DNA from: Septoria linicola
Lineage: Eukaryota; Ascomycota; Dothideomycetes; Mycosphaerellales; Mycosphaerellaceae
NCBI GenBank assembly: GCA_024114885.1
Contig: CP099425.1
Location: 1,674,001 to 1,738,000 of the forward strand
Direction: 5' to 3'
DNA length: 64,000 nt
Positions 11,617 to 23,193 of the stretch are shown here, in pieces. Both the position numbers and the translations under genes were made by a program. Under the pieces are notes generated by a model. That model worked only from the letters and a program-made list of their open reading frames with translations. It ran no database searches and had not been told where the DNA came from. Each line of letters opens with the position of its first letter. The first letter of the stretch is position 1.

Positions 11617-13454
11617 TGTTTGATGGAGTACTATACCAGGCCTCTTATGGCTTCTTATTGTTCATCTGACGTGGAAGTACAAGGACGTTGCAATAAAGTG
11701 ACACCTGAAGGGATCCCATGTATACGGGAAGTCGATTTGACAGCTCCGGTGTAGCTCGGCGAAGAACATCGGTTGTCATCGGCAGCACCAGATTCTGCAC
11801 GTCCGAGGGATTGGTCTCAAATTGATCTGCGTGTGATGCGACGAGATGCAGCAATCCACAGATACTGCAGCTTTATGTGCCACGAGCATCAAACGATCGA
11901 CTCGCTTGCATATTTGAGTAGTGATTGGAACACTGAAGTCGCACAGATAGCGGCAAGCCACGCAAGCGCCGCCTACTTGTGCAGCTCCCGATTCAGAGAG
12001 CATTCGCTTGGCATGCTGACACTACGCTTAGGAGACGGACGTCACCAACTGTCGAAGTGTCCATGACATGGCCTGTGAATGGTGGTTGCACGACATCTGG
12101 CGATGGACAGCAACAACAGTGAACGTGGTAATGAGCAACCGAGAGGCCCAAGATATGTGTAAGTAGACATGGTGTGGAAGCCCTCGCTAAACTGAACGCG
12201 CCAGCATTGATATGCTCGAGCCCAGGGGCCGAAGCAGTATCTCAAAGTGATTTACAGGTGGCCGTCCAGCAGCCTACGTGGAAGAAGAAGTGGCACTACA
12301 TGATTCATAACAAAATTTCGTTCGTGCCAGCGTGCTCTCCATCGAGTAACGAGCAGTAGTACCAAGCAGCCGCTCTATGCCAGCTCAGCTACTGTCTCAT
12401 GAATCGGAATCGAGGCAGTAAGCATAAAGTAGATGACTGCTTGTGAGGACTGCCATTTCTTCTTTCACGTAGCCCGCCAGTCGGATACCACTTCTGTGAC
12501 ATGAACAAAGATACTTCTAGCGTATCTGGACAAGCCTGATGCGAGGATGGCCACATGTCGATGTGGACGGACAAGATAGCTACTGTGCTCCATGATGCGC
12601 CCGGCTCTGCCTGCTTCGACTTGAGCGACGTGCTTCTCGCAGCGAGACGTGCGGGCTGTGCTCAGACGTATCTATGTTCTCCTGCAGGTGTCAAGCAGAA
12701 CCCATGAAATGAACTTTGCCATCTGGTTCAGATGATCTGGGCGATTAGCTGTCTGCCAACTTCCCTTATAAGATTCCTGTCGGGTATTTGACAGCCCTGA
12801 CTAGATCCAGTAGCTCTGCCTCCTAGCATATGCATCTAGCTCAGGTTCCAGATACTCATTCTGACTCTGCGCCGAGGATCTCATATCACGCTCGAGTATC
12901 GTCAGTGCTGCAGCCGATTCCGACAGCCATGGCACGCGGACGAGAGGACACAGACAGCTTACGCTCTGCGCATGTGGGTTGCCATCGCGTTGAGATACAT
13001 CATTGCGAGTCTGGCATCAGCCACCACCATGACAATCTGGAGTGCAGATCTTCGACTCGTCGGGAATGACATCCACCTCCAAGAAGGCTTAGATTGATGC
13101 TACTCGGTACGACTACTGCTGGACTAGTCTTGCGTAAGTGGTGTTGATCGATCCTGAGTCTAAGGCTCGCGAGCGATGGTTTAGATTGGAGTGTTACACC
13201 CGTTCGCGATGCTGGTTGTGACAGAAAGTGTGGTTCTGCATTCGCTTGCATATATGTATGAGCTGGCACCCTCTTACGCTGAGCCATCTTGCGGCGTACC
13301 CTCAATCGACATACTACATGTCGTGCCCCTTCTGAGGTCAAGTCTACACTTCACACCTACTATCGATGCAAAAGCGGTCATCTCACCCGCCCATAGCTAT
13401 CGCGAAGATTCCCGACGAGCATTCCACCACCGGGCTAGTCTCGGGACGATCAGG
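11617..13454. other. Long gap without a recognised gene
   Basis: About 1.8 kb between the flavin monooxygenase and the HypX-like gene. Short open frames exist on both strands, but none shows a family motif or splices into a longer frame. Base composition resembles the flanking genes, not the RIP block. It could hold a decayed gene. Confidence 0.4.
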
Positions 13455-15864
13455 ATGAAGATCTTGTTCCTGTGTACGGCGCACAACTCATTGTCGCAAC
13501 GTCTCTATCTGGCCTTGACACATTCTCATGAAGTCACCATCGAGTATGCGTTATCAGAAGAGATCATGATATCTGCTGTAGCGCTCAGCTGCCCTGACCT
13601 CGTCATTTGTCCTTTCTTGACGACTCTGGTTCCTAAGGTACGAGCTTCAATGTCTCTCGAAAGTAGTACTTGACATATTGCAGCACATTTACGATAACTA
13701 CATGACCCTGGTCGTTGTAAGTCCATAGGGAGCTTTGGCCAAGGAAATTGGGTTGCTGACAACCGTGTAGTACCCAGGACCACCAGGTGATGCAGGTCCA
13801 AGTGCTCTAGACTGGGTACTCATGGGCGATGATGGCAGCATAGATGATAGCCGGGCGCTGTTGAAGAGACTGGACAGCGAGCCTGCTGGCTCAGGCCATA
13901 CACATTGGGGCGTTACTATCCTGCAGGCCATTGAAGAGTTCGATGCAGGCCCAGTATGGGCATTCGAGCAATTTGAGATCGATATTGACCTGCCGGGCCT
14001 AACAAAATCCGAGCTTTATCGTGGACCAGTCACTCAGTCTGCGATCACTGCTACACTGGCTGCCATCAGTCGGATCCAAGCTGCGGTCGCATCTGGTCGG
14101 AGTCAAGCAAGCCCTCCCGTCGGACTCGTGACTCCCCAGCTAGCTGTTGATGCGGAATTCGGGCTTCTTTCAGTCAGTGAAGAGCTCCCATTCCAGGGGG
14201 GCAAGTTGCATCATAGACCTTTGCTCAAGGCTGGCCAGCGAGAGTTCGACATATCTCGTCATACCTCGCAACAGATCTCTCGGCGCATCAAGTGTGCCGA
14301 TAGCCAGCCAGGTGTGTTGAGTAATGTATTTGGCCCGAGCCTGTACGTGTATGGCGGCATGATCGACGATAACGTAGGGAACCGCACTCGGACTAGTGTC
14401 TCTGGCCTGCCAGCGATCGTTGGGTTCCGCAACGGCGCCGTACGTGTCTCCGCTTGCGATGGTAAAGGTGTCTGGATCACACATATCAGGCGAATAAAGG
14501 CGAAAACTGACAAAGCTTTGTAGCCAAAAGTACATGCTGCGTTCGGACTTCAGCAGCTAGGGTTGATCGCGGCTGAGGAGATCCACTCTCGAACTTGGAG
14601 TGCACCACCAGATTGGAAACTATCAGCTTCTAGGACGTTCCAGGAAGTGTAAGTCGTCTCCGTTTCGAGGTGCAGCGACAGATGGATTGACCTTCTTTCT
14701 TCCAGCTGGGTCGACTTCGACATTGACGAAGAGCTACGACGCACAGCCTACGTGTACTTCCACTTCTACAACGGCGCAATGTCCACCGATCAGTGCTCAC
14801 ATCTCATCGATGCCCTCGAGTTTGTTCTGTCGCAATCGACGACGTCGAGTCCTGTCAAGGCGGTAGTAATGATGGGCGGCGCATACTTCAGCAATGGAAT
14901 CGCTCTCAATGTCATCGAAGCAGCAGCTGATCCTGCTGTGGAATCCTGGTTGAACATCAACCGCATCGATGACGTGGTTCATTACCTTCTCCATGAGTTT
15001 CCAGCTCGTGACATTATTACTGTCGCTGCAGTTCGAGGCAACGCGGCCGCTGGGGGTGTGGCCCTCGCCGCAGCTTGCGATATTGTCGTGGCTGGACAAA
15101 ACGTTGTCCTCAATCCAGCCTACAGGGCTGTTGGGCTCTTCGGAAGCGAGTACCACACTCTGAGCTATCTTGGCCGATGTGGTAAGACAAACAGCGACAA
15201 GATCCTGCGAGCAATGACTCCGCTCAGCCCCTTACAAGCGCAATCGATAGGGCTGGTTGACTACGTCTTTCCTGGAAGCGGGTCCGTGCTTGACGACTAC
15301 ATCCGCACACATGTGGCGTACCTGCTCGAGCCTGGCATCATCAAGCGTGGGCTTTGGAAGAAGAATGTCGACCTCTCGTCTTCTGCGTTAGCTCGCGCTC
15401 GAGCCCATGAGCTGGGGAAGATGAGTCTGGACTTCTGGTCAGCCCGATCCGCTCGCTATCACACACGCCGTTTTGCTTCCGTGCGAAAGCTCAAGGCTCA
15501 GACGCCGCTTCGCTTTGCCACACATCGACGAAAATTGGACGGGAGCCGTCGCGATGAAGAAGAGACCGACGACTTTGACAGTGTGGAGTATCATCGTAAG
15601 CTCGCAGAAGCGAAATTGATCGTTAATCTAAAACTTAAACTGGCCGCCGAGGTCAATCAGATGCTCGTGGACCGTGACGTGCGGCCTGCGCAACAGTCCA
15701 TGGTAGTGCACTCAATGCCAGACGCTCAAGTGACGGAGGTCGAGACCAAGATGGAGCCCATATTTTCTTGCTACTATATGGCTCAAGGACAGGAATTGTT
15801 GACTCCGCCAGCAAGTCCGTTGAGTCCAGGAAGGATCATAGATAGTGTCACTGCTGTATTCTAG
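13455..15864 (+). pseudogene. HypX/HoxX-like formyltransferase-enoyl-CoA hydratase fusion, interrupted by an in-frame TAG
   Basis: Homologue of HypX, which in bacteria moves the formyl group of N10-formyl-tetrahydrofolate to CoA and decarbonylates formyl-CoA to CO. Exons: 13455-13637, 13684-13716 (33 bases), 13771-14648 and 14706-15864, 751 codons including the final stop. The N-terminal formyltransferase part starts MKILFLCTAHNSLSQRL and shows YPGPPGDAGPSALDW and FDAGPVW (Asp130, a likely catalytic Asp). The usual His of the HPG motif is Tyr73. A linker with GVWITHIRRIKA follows. The C-terminal crotonase-like part has YFSNGIALNVIEAAADP near residue 425 and NPAYRAVGLFGSEYHT near 503, both characteristic of HypX. 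Codon 323 (14521-14523) is TAG where Trp seems expected. The same frame stays open for 41 codons on to a good GTAAGT donor. No intron I tried removes the TAG in frame. A fungal C-terminal extension of about 150 residues follows the crotonase fold. Confidence 0.8.
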
Positions 15865-15930
15865 GAGCGTGGTGGGCGGAGTCATCGTCGCATCAGAGAG
15901 TAGTGATTTGGTTCGGTGTCAAATCTAGTT

Positions 15931-17662
15931 TTATCCTCTCAAATTCCTGTGTCGCAGAGCTGGATGGCCTTCCCTCGCTCGTGGGCCTTCACCATCTTGA
16001 AGATAATTTTCGCGCATGCTGGTACCGGCATACTCTTGCTGCAGAACGCCACGTGCTTTCAGCTCTGGCCATAAGTACTTTATTATGTCGTCAAACGTAT
16101 GAGGCGTGGTCGCGTAGCTGATGTTGAAGCCGTCAACATTAGCTTTCTCAATCCAGTTCTCCATGATATCTGCGACGGTCTTGGCACTTCCGATGGCTCG
16201 TGGATGTGCTCCAGAGATAGCCAGTTGCTGGAGTACGTGCTTCTTTGTCCATTTGACGTCCTCAAGACCTGGCACCGTCGTGGTCCAGGCACTGATCATT
16301 GACTGGATGCCAGGTGGTCCTTTGAAGGAGAAGTCCTCATCATCCGAAAACTGCGAAAGATCTGTTCCCGACCAGCCGCCGAAGAGCGCTGCAGTGCCCT
16401 CAAGATCTGCATATTGGAACAAATCCTGAAACTTTGCTTGCGCTTTCTCATCGGTCTCGTCCACAACAATGAAGATGCCAGCAATGAACTTGACGCTATC
16501 TGGTGATCGACCCTTACCGGCAAGCAGAGCTCTGGTTGAGTCTACGATGTCGCGGGTTTTCTCTGGAATCATGCCTGGTAAGAACATTGCCTCGGCGTGG
16601 CCGGCAGCAAAGTTCTTCCCTGCTTTGCTTGCTCCAGCCTGAAGCAAGAATGGCGTTCTTTGTGGTGACGGGTGGACGATGCTAGGTCCTCGACATTTGA
16701 AGTGCTTGCCAGCATGGTTGATATGGTGGACGCGGTCCGGGTTGGTATACACTCCAGTCTTCTTGTTAGCTTCAACCGCATCATCCTCCCAGCTGCCCTC
16801 AAGAAGCTTGTATACAACTTCCAGGAACTCGTCCGCTACCTCGTACCTATCATCATGCTGATTGCTTTGATCCAAGCCATAGGACTTTGCAGCACTCTCG
16901 AGGTAGCTAGTCACGATGTTCCAGCCTACTCTGTAAAATGTCAGTTGGAGAGCGCGCTACTAGGAGTTGACCTGATCGACTTACCGGCCATTAGTGATGT
17001 GGTCCAAAGTAGCATATCGTCTAGCCAACTGATAAGGATGCTCGTAGCTAGTAGACGCCGTTATTCCAAAGGACAGGTTCTTGGTAGCGTGCGCCATGGC
17101 AGATACGAGCAAGGATACATCAAGTTCCGGCACTTGCGCGCCTGCCTTGAGCGCCGGACCATTTCCTTGGTAAACATCGTAAATGCCTAACACATCTGCA
17201 AAGAAAATGCCGTGAAATTTGGCATCGTCCAGCTTCTGGGCAAGTCGTACCCAGTGATCGAGTGTTTGTAGCTCTTGATCTGGGTGTCTCCACAAGCCTG
17301 ACGCAAGATAAGTGAATGTGCAGTGCAGCTTGTCTCGGCAGTCGTAGCAACATTTACGTACCAGGAGCTAAATGGCCGGGGGCGGTCATCGCGAAAGCAT
17401 TCATGACCCATGGCTTTCGTTCCTGTCTTTTCAAGATTCCACGTGGCGGAGAAATGTTAGACACGTTGCTGCCATGTTTTGTGTCTTCTCTGTCATCGGT
17501 AGCGATGCTCGAGTTATAACCAGAGTCGGTCCATGTCGACAATGTTTCCTGACGCTGCCAATACTTCTGAAGCTGGTGTGCAGTCAATAGCTCGTCCATT
17601 GCGTTGGTTGTGCTGCCTATGCAATGCAGTTCAGCGAGAATATCTTCACATGTGCCGGTCAC
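15931..17662 (-). CDS. NtaA/SnaA/DszA-type FMN-dependent monooxygenase (luciferase-like fold)
   Basis: Two-component flavin monooxygenase of the bacterial-luciferase superfamily, using reduced FMN from a separate reductase. Exons: 17662-17362, 17297-16985 and 16930-15931, with introns of 64 and 54 bases. Joined sequence shows family signatures in order: KPWVMNAFAMTAPGHLAPGL, LWRHPDQE, AKFHGIFFAD, LSFGITASTSYEHPYQLARR, NGRVGWNIVTSYLESAAKSY, a PFLLQAGASKAGKNFAA core, and a C terminus LWPELKARGVLQQEYAGTSMRENY. With the Met at 17662 the protein is 537 residues and has some 85 residues before the family start, more than usual. An internal Met (17599) or a missed first intron is possible. Substrates in the family are sulfur or amine compounds. 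No flavin reductase lies in the window. It ends 66 bases from the HypX-like gene, tail to tail. Confidence 0.85.
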
Positions 17663-18252
17663 AAGAGCCTATCCATCCTGGTGGGTTGTCCAAGCCGGAT
17701 TGCCATGTGCGTAACGGATCGCCGACATACTTCGGGTTGTCGCTTTCGTCCTGGCCTCTCGTCGTCGCCGCTGTTCGTCGGGATCTGATGTCGTGGTCGT
17801 GGGTTGAAGTGCTTGTTGAGCTGGAACAGGTGGGGTCAGCCGAAGCACGTCTTCAGATCCTGGGGTTGTGCCATCTTCGTGTGTTCAACACTCACTGCGA
17901 AGTCAGAGAGAAGCCCAGAGACTTTGCGACCTTTACTGCTCGTGGCAACCACATGGCACATGCACATGAGAAACAAAATGTGGCTTGCACACGAGCCAGA
18001 AACCCGGATTTGCCGGTATCAGTGCTGAAGAGACAGCCTGTGATACGCTTGCAAGAGCATAATTGGGTTCTGATGGCATTGCCCTAGCTATGGCGTGCGA
18101 AACGATTCTGCTTCAGGCTGTAGAACCGCACCCAAGGTAGCAGAGATTGCGGTAGTTAGATATATCTTGAAGCGCAGGAGTGTTGATCATCAAGAGATAA
18201 GCTCAGACTTTGTGCGACTTCATTCCACTTCACATCATTTACCTGCAAGCTT
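17663..18252. promoter_or_regulatory. Shared divergent promoter, FMN monooxygenase / UNC93-like transporter
   Basis: A 590-base gap between divergent genes. Open frames here lack motifs. The true monooxygenase start may lie in its left part. Confidence 0.4.
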
Positions 18253-19722
18253 GTGCCGCTATCGATGGCAATCGGGAAGAATGGCGAGTTCTCACACTCT
18301 GTCAGTGAAGCACCGTCCGAGCAAAGTCAACATGTGACCAAACTTAAGGTGAAATGGTATCGGTCAACACTTTACAATGCGATCATCTTGGGAATCTGTA
18401 ACTTTTGCGCACCTGGCATATGGGGAGCCATGAACTCTCTTGGTGGTGGAGGACAGCAGGATCCATGGCTTGTCAATGCTGCCAACGCGCTCACCTTTTG
18501 CCTGATGGTGGTTACCTGTGCGTTTAGCGGTGTCTTTGTCAAGTACCTGGGCATTAGGTGGACGTTGATCCTGGGTGCGGCCGGATATTGTCCTTACGCA
18601 GCTGGACTGTACTGCAACAACAGGTTCGGCAGCTCATGGTTTGTCCTCTTCGGCGCTGCCACTTGTGGTCTGGGAGCTGGATTATTCTGGATGGCCGAGG
18701 CTGCCATTGCGCTGTCGTATCCGGAGCCGTACAACCAGGGAAAGCTCTTGGGACTCTGGCTCAGTTTCCGTGTTGGCGGGCAGATTCTGGGCGGAGCTGT
18801 CAACCTCGGACTGAATGTTGATCGCAGCGAGGCTGGGTCGGTGTCCTATTCCGTGTTCCAAGTCTTTATCGCCCTGCAAGCCGTTGCTCCATTCGCAGGT
18901 CTGCTCCTGACAGCGCCATCAAAAGTGGAGCGCACAGATGGGCAGACAGTATCCTGCTCGATCTCAAAAGACGAAAGCTCAATCAAGGAGCTTGTCACTA
19001 CAGCCAAGCTCTTTGCAGGCAAGAACTTCTTGCTCATTGTTCCCCTCATCTCGCAAGCAGTATTTGCTGAGGCTGTGTTCTTCACATATCAAGGCCTCTG
19101 GTTCTCGGTTCGTGCTCGTGCTTTGGGCTCCTTCTTGAGTGGAATCGTAGCCATTGCGGCTGGCAATCTGCTTGGATTGTTCTTGGACAACAACAAGCTG
19201 ATGATCAGACTACGAGCTCGTGGGTCGTTCGCCGTAATCATGACACTCCAAGGCGCTTGGTGGATATGGGGGACCATATTGGTGACCGACTATCATCGAA
19301 CGCAGCCTACGATCGATTGGGTTGACGTTGGTTTCGGCAGAGGATTCGCTTGGTTCCTGTTCATGGTGATGGGCTTTCAGGTCAACTACATGTACCTGTA
19401 CTTCGTCATCGGCCAACTTGCGAAGAGTGATGCTGAAATCATTCGGTATGCTGGTCTGCTGCGAGGAACGGAGAGTGCGGCACAAGCGGGTGAGTGTTCA
19501 TTGCCTTCATTGCTCTTACGATACAGCTAACGCTCATATTTAGTCTCGTATGGATTGACTTCAGTGAGCATCATGGGCCAAGTAGGAGCAGTCTACTTAA
19601 ATTTTGCCCTCTACGCAGTGTCGATAATCCCTGCCTGGTTCGTGATCAAGGAGATTGGCGTTAGCTTGGGTCCGTTGAGGGATGACAAAAAGGTGGATAA
19701 CGCTCGGGCAGTAGAAGAATAG
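18253..19722 (+). CDS. UNC93-like MFS membrane protein
   Basis: Multispan membrane protein of the fungal UNC93-like branch of the MFS, 471 residues. Exons 18253-19489 and 19544-19722 are joined across a 54-base intron (GTGAGT..TTTAG). Recognisable features are LYNAIILGICNFCAPGIWGAMNSLGGGGQ in span 1 (shown as LGICNFCAPGIWGAMNSLGG), FVKYLGIRWTLILGAAGY, ATCGLGAGLFWMAEAAIALS, and YPEPYNQGKLLGLWLSFRVG, all typical of this branch. The last exon supplies the final spans (VGAVYLNFALYAVSIIPAWF) and a charged tail. The annotated Met is the first in frame, but MAIGKNGEF at 18265 is equally likely. The role is unknown: members are usually annotated only as transporters, and this one may move a cluster precursor or product. 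It is the last intact gene before the RIP block, whose edge lies about 80 bases beyond its stop. Confidence 0.85.
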
Positions 19723-21270
19723 ATGGCGGATAGCTTTTCGCCATAGACAATAGAGCATGTTTACCGTCTAGTTTCAGTGGCTGCCGCGGCAAGCGGAAGC
19801 TGTAATTAGCGCGCTATAATATGTCAGTGCATCTAATTGCCTTTACGTTAGTGAACGTTTCCGTGTGCCGCCTTGGCTCATCTCAATAATTGCCTTATCG
19901 CCTAGCATGCTCTTACTCGTAGCGTGCTATGTTCGCGTAGAGTGTACGCTATAGATGTTACTATTATACTATACCTATAGATCTACTCTAGATAGTAGCG
20001 ATTTAGTAGCTATTATAGGAGGAAGAAGACGAGGTTGTCTAAGTATAGTAGGAAGTACGATATACTCCGAACTAAGAGTGCTACCGTTATTAGTATTATA
20101 ACGCGTAGTCTCTAGATAACTTAGATCCGGTAAACTATCGTCTTAAATGTCGCTTCTATCTAGACTAGATAAAGCGAATAGCTCTACTATTACTTAGTAA
20201 GGATAATATCCGTATAGAATTATCGCCTAGATAGTACTATATTATAACGCTAGAGATAGCGTTATTCCTTGTCTATAAACGAATAGCGTATCTAAGTCGT
20301 TATTATAATATAAAGGAACTCGGCCGTAGTTACGTATAGATTAGTTAGATCTTTAACGGAATAGTATAGTTACTATATTAGAACTTCTACGACTTAATCT
20401 ATTAGTAGCTAGCGCTTAATAAGCGCTTAATACTATAGAGATATACGAATAAAGTAGGTGAAGCTAGTTATAGAATAGGTTAGATATAGGGATTTATTAA
20501 TAGTATATTCCTTAAGTTTATACGGCCGATAAATAACGCGTTCTAGCTTATAACATACTCTAGGTATTATAGTACTAATAGTTAAAAGATATAGGCTATT
20601 ACTACGCCTAATAGCTTAGTTATCTATATTATAGTGCCTACTCTTAGTCTAGCGAACGATAGTACTATTTATAGTAATAGTAGTGTTACTAAAAAGATAA
20701 GAGATATATAAGCTACTAATCCTAGACTCTAGTACTTGTTTCTATTTAGTAATAGCGCGTATAGTAACTCCTAGGGTATAATTAAGCCGATTCGGTATAA
20801 GGCTAGATATTAGTTCCTTACTAACGAATAACGGACTATAAACTACTAGCTCTCGATGTCTAGAGTAAGTATCGAGATAGTATTTAGTAATAACTATACC
20901 TAGTTTACCTACGTATACTTTAGTAAAGATCTACGGTCTATAGTATAGAAGGTTAGAAACTATTTCCTTATATCTATATTACTTTAGAACTACCTTACTT
21001 ACCTTAGAGTAGAAGAAGGCAAGATAGGTACTATTAATAGTATGTTTAACTACTAGCTACTAACTCTTAAACAGTATCTTATAGGCGAAGCTATAGTCGA
21101 TTAATACTCGATTAGTTACTTAGTCGGTAGATATAGCGAAGAACGTAAGAAGGAGAAAGCTCGTCGTATTAGTAATAGTATATTATTCGTGTCGATAGTC
21201 GTATAGTTGTTTATATAAAGTATTATCTTAAAGCGCGTCTATCTTTTTAGTAATATATACTAAGACTTCT

Positions 21271-21382
21271 ATCTCGACTATACCTAATAATTAATTATAG
21301 GCGTAGTCGACAGACCGACTACGCCTATAATTAGCTCGACTACGCTAATAAATAGTTATTAGCGTAGTCGAGCTAAAAGTCT
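21271..21382. repeat. Palindromic cassette, left
   Basis: Two nested hairpins side by side. Arms 21293-21309 and 21316-21332 are perfect 17-base inverted repeats with a 6-base loop. Arms 21333-21351 and 21356-21374 are perfect 19-base inverted repeats with a 4-base loop. The outer ends (aagactt / aagtctt) are also inverted. The cassette resembles two terminal inverted repeats placed head to head. Confidence 0.75.
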
Positions 21383-23083
21383 TAGTAGAGTATCTAAGGA
21401 TTTAGATATAGAGATTATAGATTTATTTATTTAATTTATTAAGAATACTATTATTTCTATAGTAGTAAGCTACACGCTATATACGCTATATAACTAATTA
21501 AACGGCGAGAAATACCTTATAGTTATTATAGGTAAATTAGCTAAAACATACGTAATCGTCTTAACTCGCTTAGCTCTAACCCCTAATCCTTAAACTATAA
21601 TAGGACTAATATTGCTGCCTTGTCTACTACTACGACCACCTCTACGGCTACTACGCTTGCTAACACCTAGACGATAGTCTTTAATACGTAGTAGACGTGC
21701 CTTACGCTAGCGATACTCGATCTTCTTACGGACGTAGTTCGAATACTTACTAGTTAAAACACGATCGTTTCCTTTATCGTATCTACCTAAGATATAGCGT
21801 AATCTAGCCTTATAGTAGTTTAGATACTTCTTATCCTAGCTAACCTTATAGAACTTAGCCTCGTACGTACGCTAGTAAGTATTCTTAGTATTAGCGCTAG
21901 TAGTAGACTATTAATCTATAGTAAGTAGACTACTTAGTAGTAGACTAGTCTTGCTAGCGTATATTCTAGTACCCTTATTAGGAGCCGCTCTACTAGTCTT
22001 ACGCGGCGTCTTGTTCGTAGAACCTACTAGACGACTACGAGGCTTCTTCTATATATTAGCCTATCTAGTTAAAAAGTTTTTAGTACTCTAGCGAACAGGA
22101 GTTAATAGTAGCGGCATAGTATTATCGCGGATTAGCGACGTAGTATTACTATAGATTAGCGAGCTCTCCTTATAGATATCTAGTAGAGTACGTAGTAGAT
22201 TACGAGGATTACGAGGAAGTCCGCTTCTACTATATAGTAGACGATTACTAAGAAGATCCGGTATAGTACTACTATTAGTAAGTAGACGCGGCATGTTACT
22301 AAATATACTACGACCTTGAAGTAGCGACTCTAGATTAAACTCGTTAGGCGTATAGTAGTTCGATTACTCGCTCGAGTCGAGCGTGTTTCCTCCTTTAAAG
22401 CCGAATCTACTAATATTAGAGGTACTTAAGCTACGACGATTACGATTACTACTAAAAACTAGTAGTATTACCGACGGTATACTAGGCTTAGTCTCTAAGG
22501 CCGGTTCTATAGAGGCGCTAGAGGTAAAGTAACTCCGCTACTATTATTCGAGTTACTCTTAAGTCGGACGAGGGAGTAGCGTTAGAGTTAGCGAGTTTGT
22601 GCCGACGAACTCGAACTCGTAGCTACCGTCTATATTCTATTAAGTAATACGTTCGCGGATCGGACTACCTCGTAAGCGATTTATCTCGAGCGAAGGTATA
22701 TTAATACGTAATACTCTATACGGACGCCTAAGATCTAGATTAAGGCGCTTAGTATCCTTCTTCGGAAAGTCTCTCTTATCTAGAGAGTCCGACATAGTAC
22801 TATTATATAGTATGTTAAGTAGTATATATATAAGAAAAGAGGTAACTTAAGTTATTATTTAAAGAGGAGGAAGAAAGAGAAGAAGCCTATATGTTCTTTA
22901 TATAAAGCGACTCCCTTACTCTCTAAATAGAACAAGTAGTTACCTAATTACTCGCCTAATTACTCGCTCGTTTACTATCTATATATATATATATATTAAG
23001 AAGTACTTAGTTAAAGTTCTATTTATCCTTCGAGTAACTCTATAGAGGAGCTTCGACCTCCTCTATAAACTATAACTTTATAT

Positions 23084-23193
23084 CGACTACGCTTATATCT
23101 AGCTCGACTAAGCTAATAATTAAGTTATTAGCGTAGTCGACGCTCGACTAGGCCTATAATTAATTTATTAGCTTAGTCGAGCTAGAAGTCGTA
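23084..23193. repeat. Palindromic cassette, right
   Basis: Arms 23101-23119 and 23165-23183 are perfect 19-base inverted repeats. They differ by one base from the 19-base arm of the left cassette 1.75 kb away. Further inverted copies lie inside (23125-23160). This may be the opposite end of a DNA transposon, or a second copy of the same miniature element. Confidence 0.7.

Noticed and set aside
14462..14523. A 62-base intron (GTAAAG..TTTGTAG) that would remove the TAG in the HypX-like gene
   Set aside because: It has a good branch-like ACTGAC, but it shifts the downstream frame into an early stop and deletes the conserved GVWITHIRR segment.
13455..15864. A hydrogenase maturation role for the HypX-like protein
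   Set aside because: No hydrogenase or other Hyp proteins are seen, and the cluster context is biosynthetic.
22088..22294. A 68-codon minus-strand frame in the RIP block
   Set aside because: It is a chance open stretch in TA-rich sequence with no motif.
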